Source of the DNA: Verrucomicrobiota bacterium | Lineage (GTDB): Bacteria; Verrucomicrobiota; Verrucomicrobiia; Limisphaerales; SXTU01 | DNA length: 55,474 nucleotides | Direction: 5' to 3' | Assembly (NCBI GenBank): GCA_016235545.1 | Contig: JACRKB010000155.1 | Coordinates: forward strand, 1-55,474 | Part shown: positions 50,552 to 55,474 of the stretch, one piece after another | Numbering within the stretch: position 1 is the stretch's first letter | Layout of the letters: each line of letters begins with the position of its first letter | Notes under the pieces: model-generated | Seen by the model: only the letters and a program-made list of their open reading frames with translations | Databases searched by the model: none | What the model was told of the DNA's origin: nothing | Position numbers and translations under genes: made by a program

Positions 50552-52701
50552 GCGGACGGGGCTGCCGCGGGCTCGCTGCCGATTGGCTGCCAATGCACCT
50601 CAAAGATCTTCACCGGCGTCGTCACGCCCTTGAGGAGCACGGGCACCAACTCTGCGCAGCGCGCCACCAGCTCGGGATGGTTGCGCCCGGCGGCGAGGAT
50701 CGTGTGATCGGTGGCGATGATCTGCCCGCCGCCTGTCAGGCCTTCCACGCGGCTGGCGACGTTCACGACGTGGCCGAAGGTCGTGTAGTTGGAAACGTGT
50801 TTTTCCGACCCCATGAAGCCGACGGTGGCGTAGCCCGAGTTCAGGCCGATGCCCATCCGCAGCAACGGCAGCAACGGCAGCGGGGGCTGTCGTTGCGCGC
50901 GCCTCCGCTCGTTCTCCTGCCCGCGCCGCTCGTTTTCCGTGGTCATGTCACGATGGAGCCGCTCCAAACTTTGCTCGGCAGCGATGGCGCACTGGAGCGC
51001 CTTGGCCGCGTGGTCCGTGTCTGCCAAGGGCGCGCCCCAGAAGGCCATGACGCAGTCGCCCATGTATTTGTCGAGCGTCCCATCGCTGGCTTTGATCTCA
51101 TCCGCGACTGCGGCGAGGTAGCGGTTGACGGTGCTCATCGCCTCGCGCGCGGTTTCATCCGCGAAGGAGCGCGCTTCTGCGGCGGGCAGCCCCAGCGCAC
51201 GGGCGGCGGCCTCGGCCTGGTTTTGCGACTCCTCCGCGTAACGCGTGAAGCCCCGCAGGTCGGCGAAGAGCACGGTGATCTCCAGCCTCCGGCTCTCCAG
51301 CATCGGCGTCTCCTGCGCAAGCAACGCATCAATGATCCGGGGCGACACCACCTTCTTGAGCAACTGCTCCACCCGCCGCCGTTCGAGGTTCTCCAGCGCG
51401 CGGCAGACCGAGAACACCAGATGTGTGGTGAGCAGCGCGCCCACCACCGGCAGCGCCACCGGCAGCAAGACGCGGTGCGCCGTGTAAATCCACACGGCGA
51501 AGCACACGTAGGCCGTCGCGAGCAGACCGACGGAAAGTGTCGCCAAACCTGTTCGCAGCCGCCACCCGAGCAACGTGGCCAGCCACGTCAGCCCGAAGGC
51601 AATCCACCCCTCAGCGCCAAGCGACAGCGTCCGCACAAAATTTCCCGCGACGACCGAGTGGGCGATGCTCATGTGGGCGAGAAACGCCATGTCTCGCCTC
51701 TGCAACGCCGTCGTAGCGCGGTCATTCACATTCACTCCACCGCCGCCCGCGCCCAGCACCACCAGCTTTCCCTGCAAACCAAAATCCAATGGAATTTCGC
51801 CCCGTGACCGCCGCAAGGCACTATCGAGCACCCGCTCGAAGGGGAGATTTCGCACGCGCTGTTGAGGGATCGGGTGGTCGTAACGCGCCGACCAGTCTAG
51901 CAGCGTGGTCTTGCCGTCTTGTAGCGGGATGGTGCGCACCACCCCGCCCGCACCTCGCAGCACCACGCGGTCGGGCAGAACCTCGGCATCCGCCAAGTTC
52001 AGCTCCAACTTGCGGGCGGCCAGCACCACGCCCAACGCCCAAATCCGCCCCAGTTCGCGGTCATCCACAAAAAGGGGAACTCCTCGCAGCACGCTATCTG
52101 CACCGGAAGAACCGACGACATGGGCGCTTGCCGCGTTGGTGCGGAGTTGCAGGATGGGCGGTTCAAGTTGAGATCGACGAATTTGATTGCGGGCGACCGC
52201 CAGCACGACATTCCCGCACTCGCGGAGGCATTCCGCGAAGAAATCCTGTCCGCTCACCGGGTTGGTTGTGCCGGTGATCTGGGGCCAGACAAACTTTCGC
52301 ACAGTGTCTCGCTCAGGGAAGAACACATCGAAAGCCACAGCCTTCACACCTTGGGCCTTCAGCTCGTTGATGAAGGGACCGTAGTAAAAATGGCTGAACG
52401 GCCAGCGGGGCTGGTCGGGCATTTTTTCGTTCATCCACTTAATCGTGGAATCCCCGATTGCCATCGTGGCGAACTGGTCCGCTGCGTGGGGCGAAGGATA
52501 CTTGTAGGCAAACCGGACACGCCAGTCGTGGGCCATCCATTCGAGCCGCTGGAAGATGGAGGGGGAGCTGGGACTCGCGGCATCGTGCAGCCGGATGCCA
52601 AACAGCACGCCACCCACGATCAGCGCCAAAAAGAGCGGATAGACCTTGAGGAGCTGGCGTTTCACCTGCGGCAGGCAAACGAAAAAAGCGCGCCAATTCA
52701 A
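50548..52701 (-). CDS. CHASE2-domain adenylate/guanylate cyclase
   Basis: 717 residues. N-terminal helix at about 18-36, a CHASE2 sensor domain at about 40-350 (FATMAIGDSTIKWMNEKMPD, AVAFDVFFPERDT, ECGNVVLAVARNQI), three more helices at about 362-432, then a class III cyclase domain from about 470. Metal-binding aspartates are D481 (LFADLRGFT) and D549 (MGDCVMAFWGAP). LDKYMGD and SNYTTFGHVVNVASRVEG also match. The substrate (ATP or GTP) cannot be fixed by eye. TTG 52701 is chosen as start because GGAGG lies seven bases upstream; a GTG at 52665 is possible. A longer in-frame extension overlaps argH. It heads an operon with a GT-like gene and two small orphan genes. Confidence 0.9.
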   Translation of the reverse strand: MNWRAFFVCLPQVKRQLLKVYPLFLALIVGGVLFGIRLHDAASPSSPSIFQRLEWMAHDWRVRFAYKYPSPHAADQFATMAIGDSTIKWMNEKMPDQPRWPFSHFYYGPFINELKAQGVKAVAFDVFFPERDTVRKFVWPQITGTTNPVSGQDFFAECLRECGNVVLAVARNQIRRSQLEPPILQLRTNAASAHVVGSSGADSVLRGVPLFVDDRELGRIWALGVVLAARKLELNLADAEVLPDRVVLRGAGGVVRTIPLQDGKTTLLDWSARYDHPIPQQRVRNLPFERVLDSALRRSRGEIPLDFGLQGKLVVLGAGGGGVNVNDRATTALQRRDMAFLAHMSIAHSVVAGNFVRTLSLGAEGWIAFGLTWLATLLGWRLRTGLATLSVGLLATAYVCFAVWIYTAHRVLLPVALPVVGALLTTHLVFSVCRALENLERRRVEQLLKKVVSPRIIDALLAQETPMLESRRLEITVLFADLRGFTRYAEESQNQAEAAARALGLPAAEARSFADETAREAMSTVNRYLAAVADEIKASDGTLDKYMGDCVMAFWGAPLADTDHAAKALQCAIAAEQSLERLHRDMTTENERRGQENERRRAQRQPPLPLLPLLRMGIGLNSGYATVGFMGSEKHVSNYTTFGHVVNVASRVEGLTGGGQIIATDHTILAAGRNHPELVARCAELVPVLLKGVTTPVKIFEVHWQPIGSEPAAAPSA

Positions 52702-52802
52702 GGCATTTCCTCCCTGCCGTTTCCCCCATCGCGCAGACTTCTTGGCCGGGGCGTCTTCAGCGGCACCATCAAAAACCGGCCGCGCGTGCCCCGCGCCGCG
52801 AT

Positions 52803-54209
52803 TCACTTCAAGGCCGCCTGCCACCGCGCGAGCTGCCTCGCCATTTCCTTCGTGCCGGGCGCGCCCGTGAGGTTGCGCCGGGCCATCGCCTTGCCAAGAT
52901 CGAAACATTCCTTCACGTCAGAACCAAAGGCGGCGTTCACCGACTTCAACTCTGATGTCGTCAACTCGCCCAACGGCCTGCCCAGCTTCTCCGCGAGCGC
53001 CACCGCTGCGCCGACCGCGTGGTGCGCGTGGCGGAACGGCATTTCCTTCCGCACGAGATAGTCGGCCAGGTCCGTTGCCAGCAGCGCGGAGTCGCTCGCG
53101 GCGGCTGCACACGCGGCGGCATTAACGCTGGTGTGGCGCAGCATCGCGGCGGTGAGTCGCACGCTCGCGCGCACGGTGTCCACCGTGTCGAAGAGCCGCT
53201 CCTTGTCCTCCTGCAAGTCGCGATTGTAGGTCATCGGCAGGCCCTTCAGCAGTGTGAGCAGCGCGACGAGGTTGCCAAACACGCGCCCCGTCTTGCCGCG
53301 CGTCAGCTCGGCGATGTCGGGATTCTTCTTCTGTGGCATCAGCGACGAGCCGGTCGTGTAGGCGTCGGCAATCTTGATGAAGTTGAACTCAGTGCTCGCC
53401 CAGAGAATCACGTCCTCGGACAGCCGCGACAGGTGCATCGCCACCAGCGCGGCGAGGGAGCAGAACTCAATCGCGAAGTCGCGGTCGCTCACTGCGTCCA
53501 TCGAGTTCTGCGTGAGTTGCGCAACACCCTTCGCATCCACGAAGCCAAGCTCCTGCGCCACGAACTCGCGGTCCAGCGGTAGCGTGGAGCCGGCGATCGC
53601 GCCGCTGCCCAGCGGGCAGACGTTCACGCGGTTGAAACAGTCCAGCAGCCGGCCGTAATCGCGGTCGAGCATCTCCACGTAAGCCAGCAGGTGGTGCGCA
53701 AAATAGACCGGCTGCGCCCGCTGCATGTGCGTGTAGCCGGGGATGATGACCGCCGCGTTCGCCGCGCCCAACTCGACGAGCGAGCGCTGCAAGTCCCGCA
53801 CCTCGCGCGCGAACTCGATGATCTCGTCGCGCAGCCACATCCGCACGTCGAGGGCCACCTGGTCATTGCGCGAGCGGCCCGTGTGGAGCTTCGCGCCGGC
53901 GGGGACGCGCTTGGTCAGCTCCGCCTCGATGTTCATGTGGACGTCTTCCAGCTCGGCCTTCCACTTGAACTTGCCGGCCTCGATCTCAGCCGCGATTTGC
54001 TTCAGCCCGCCTTGAATTGCCTTCAGCTCCGCGCGCGTGAGCACGCCGATGCGCTGGAGCATCCCCGCGTGCGCGAGCGAGCCGTGGATGTCATGCCACC
54101 ACAGCCGCCAGTCGAACGAGATGGACTCGGTGAAGCGCGCGACATCCTCGCCAGGACCGCTGGCGAAGCGTCCGCTGCGAGACACGGGAGCGGGAGATCT
54201 CTTGCTCAT
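52803..54209 (-). CDS. argH: Argininosuccinate lyase
   Basis: 468 residues. ArgH splits argininosuccinate into arginine and fumarate, the last step of arginine synthesis. Fumarase/aspartase-family motifs: TGRSRNDQVALDVRMWLRD near 110-128, GYTHMQRAQPVYFAHHLLAY near 156-175 (catalytic His), and the signature GSSLMPQKKNPDIAELTRGK near 285-304 with the mobile catalytic Ser. ATG 54209 gives the usual length; another in-frame start lies ten codons upstream. The cyclase gene starts 101 bp after the stop codon on the same strand. No other arg gene is in the window. Confidence 0.97.
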   Translation of the reverse strand: MSKRSPAPVSRSGRFASGPGEDVARFTESISFDWRLWWHDIHGSLAHAGMLQRIGVLTRAELKAIQGGLKQIAAEIEAGKFKWKAELEDVHMNIEAELTKRVPAGAKLHTGRSRNDQVALDVRMWLRDEIIEFAREVRDLQRSLVELGAANAAVIIPGYTHMQRAQPVYFAHHLLAYVEMLDRDYGRLLDCFNRVNVCPLGSGAIAGSTLPLDREFVAQELGFVDAKGVAQLTQNSMDAVSDRDFAIEFCSLAALVAMHLSRLSEDVILWASTEFNFIKIADAYTTGSSLMPQKKNPDIAELTRGKTGRVFGNLVALLTLLKGLPMTYNRDLQEDKERLFDTVDTVRASVRLTAAMLRHTSVNAAACAAAASDSALLATDLADYLVRKEMPFRHAHHAVGAAVALAEKLGRPLGELTTSELKSVNAAFGSDVKECFDLGKAMARRNLTGAPGTKEMARQLARWQAALK

Positions 54210-54224
54210 AAAACGAGCCGGACA

Positions 54225-54342
54225 TTGTTGGCCGGACACCTGAAAGTCACGCGGGAAACCTGCCGTAAAGCGGACACTCCTGTCCGCTGTGCCGCAGCTA
54301 GCCGCGCCACTCGCACGGCGGACAAGAGTGTCCGCCTCACGT
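54225..54342. repeat. Hairpin repeats of the GCGGACA family (J)
   Basis: Copies: GCCGGACATTGTTGGCCGGA (54227), GCGGACACTCCTGTCCGC (54272) and GGCGGACAAGAGTGTCCGCC (54318). The second is itself a palindrome, and the second and third complement each other around a GC-rich loop. The element lies between the dehydrogenase and argH genes. Confidence 0.75.
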
Positions 54343-54347
54343 GGCGC

Positions 54348-55376
54348 TCACGGCTTCACCACCAGCTTGCCCAGCACCTGCCGGCTGCGGAGCTGCTCGA
54401 AGGCGTTGCTCACGCCCGGCAGCGGGATGACCTGATGAATCACCGGCTTCAAACGCCCGTCCGCCGCCCACTCCAACGTCGCGTTCAAGTCGCCCCGGTT
54501 GCGACCGTAGCTGCCGATGAGCCGGTGCTGCTTCACGAAGAACGGCCAGAGCTGCATCGGCACCTCGCGCCCGCCCGTCGCGCCGCACGTCACCACCGTC
54601 CCGCCGCGCGCGAGACAGTGGAAAACAGACTGCAACACCACGCCGCCGATGTGCTCGACCACCAGGTCCACGCCGCGCTTGTCCGTAATCTTCCTCACCT
54701 CGGACGGCCAGTCCGCCTTAGAGGAATCCACGGCGAAGTCCGCGCCGAGCTTGATGGCCAGTTCGCGTTTGGCAGGAGAGGAAGCCGTCGCGACCACGCG
54801 CCCGCCGAGCTGCTTCGCAATTTGAATCGCCGCCGAGCCGACGCCGCTGGAAGCGCCGATGACCAGCACCCAGTCGCCCGCGCGCACCTCCGCGCGGTCC
54901 GTGAGCATGTGCATCGCCCGGCTGCCCGCGAGCGGGAGCGCGGCGGAAGTCTCGAACGAGACCGCCTCTGGCAGCGCCACCACGCAGCGCGCCGGCACGC
55001 AGACCTTCTCCGCGAACCCGCCGTCGCACTGGATGCCGAGCAGTTTGCCGTTCAGGCAAATCGAGTCCTCGCCGCGCAGGCAGAACTCACAGGTGCCGCA
55101 GAAGAGATTCGACTGCACCGCCACGCGGTCGCCCACGCGCCATTGGTCCACGTCCGCGCCGAGCGCGAGAATTTCTCCTGCCACCTCGCACCCACCGATG
55201 CGCGGCAGCGCGACCGGCGTGGGCAAGTCCCCCTGCTCGAACCACAGGTCAAGATGGTTCACGCCGCACGCGCGCACGCGCACGACGACCTCATCGGCGG
55301 CGGGCGTGGGGTCGGGGACATCGCCGAAACGGAACTGTCCCGGCGTGCCGTGGGCGAGAAGCTGGACGGCTTTCAT
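54348..55376 (-). CDS. Zinc-binding alcohol dehydrogenase / quinone reductase family protein
   Basis: 342 residues of the medium-chain dehydrogenase superfamily. The GroES-like domain starts MKAVQLLAHGTPGQFRFGDV; GCEVAGEILALGADVDQWRV near 62-81 is the usual motif. A four-Cys structural zinc loop is visible (FCGTCEFCLRGEDSIC near 93-108). The Rossmann domain has VLVIGASSGVGSAAIQIAKQ near 168-187, and FVKQHRLIGSYGRNRGDLN lies near the end. The catalytic-zinc Cys is replaced in CGVNHLDLW, so it may be closer to quinone oxidoreductases that keep only the structural zinc. The substrate is unknown. ATG 55376 fits the family start better than an upstream ATG/TTG frame. Confidence 0.92.
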   Translation of the reverse strand: MKAVQLLAHGTPGQFRFGDVPDPTPAADEVVVRVRACGVNHLDLWFEQGDLPTPVALPRIGGCEVAGEILALGADVDQWRVGDRVAVQSNLFCGTCEFCLRGEDSICLNGKLLGIQCDGGFAEKVCVPARCVVALPEAVSFETSAALPLAGSRAMHMLTDRAEVRAGDWVLVIGASSGVGSAAIQIAKQLGGRVVATASSPAKRELAIKLGADFAVDSSKADWPSEVRKITDKRGVDLVVEHIGGVVLQSVFHCLARGGTVVTCGATGGREVPMQLWPFFVKQHRLIGSYGRNRGDLNATLEWAADGRLKPVIHQVIPLPGVSNAFEQLRSRQVLGKLVVKP

Positions 55377-55427
55377 GTCACGAGGATTGAAGCGCGTCCG
55401 GCGGCTGTGATTCAAGCGCGGAAACGC

Positions 55428-55474
55428 CCGTGCTCCGTGCCGGCGACTTGCAGTCGCCGTCCGTGGGGAGCAGC
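55428..55474. repeat. Possible partial hairpin repeat at the right edge
   Basis: CGTGCTCCGTGCCGGCGACT then TGCAGTCGCCGTCCGTGG includes CGGCGACTTGCAGTCGCCG, a palindrome similar to the arm core of family I (16762-16815). The window ends here. Confidence 0.45.

Overview
The window is a 55 kb piece of a high-G+C bacterial chromosome, most likely a Verrucomicrobiota member close to the Pedosphaera/Limisphaera group. The clues are a TIGR04073-type exosortase-associated lipoprotein, a GldA/F/G-like ABC exporter with a DUF4340 protein, CehA-type and amidohydrolase-2 enzymes, TTG/GTG starts with few Shine-Dalgarno sites, and very many hairpin repeats between genes. This placement is inference; no rRNA or tRNA gene was found to anchor it.

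Layout. 1-9.4 kb: the end of a CusA/CzcA metal pump, a GspG-like/Sel1 protein, a membrane protein with two cNMP-binding domains, dnaN, an M16 peptidase, uppP and a lipid-anchored amidohydrolase. 9.8-16.8 kb: purA, a branched-chain amino acid uptake cluster (livK-livH-livM, no ATPase genes) interrupted by a four-helix-bundle (S23-type) gene, and a CehA/McbA hydrolase. 17-26.3 kb: an ABC exporter operon, an alpha/beta hydrolase, lspA and a hybrid histidine kinase. 26.9-37.5 kb: a WG-repeat protein, the TIGR04073 lipoprotein, ispE, a twin-NBD ABC ATPase, an MFS permease, a LON-domain protein, a DUF1844 protein, an MsbA-like exporter and a squalene/phytoene synthase. 37.6-48.2 kb: a 1273-residue Ala/Lys/Glu-rich exported helix, a small EF-hand protein, an unknown exported protein, ffh, xylA, a CoaB-type protein and a redoxin. 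48.6-55.4 kb: an operon with a CHASE2-adenylate/guanylate cyclase, a glycosyltransferase-like protein and two small orphan proteins, then argH and a zinc-type alcohol dehydrogenase.

Most of the genes are housekeeping (replication clamp, purine and arginine synthesis, isoprenoid and undecaprenyl metabolism, lipoprotein maturation, SRP) mixed with signalling and transport. A cyclic-nucleotide maker (50.5-52.7 kb) and a probable cyclic-nucleotide reader (2.6-4.5 kb) lie in the same window, but nothing shows that they are partners.

The most unusual content is a set of at least ten families of hairpin elements, about 80-200 bp each. Many have arms built from tandem 7-bp units (GTTGAGA, GTCAGGA, TTCAGTG, CCAGAAG, AACTTGG, AAACTCC, TAGTGAT and others). 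They fill most intergenic gaps, nest inside each other, supply stop codons and protein ends, and sit in frame inside two ABC transporter genes. One pair of arms brackets the four-helix-bundle gene inside the liv cluster and appears to have removed the normal start codon of livH. I regard this element system as the best candidate for something undescribed here.
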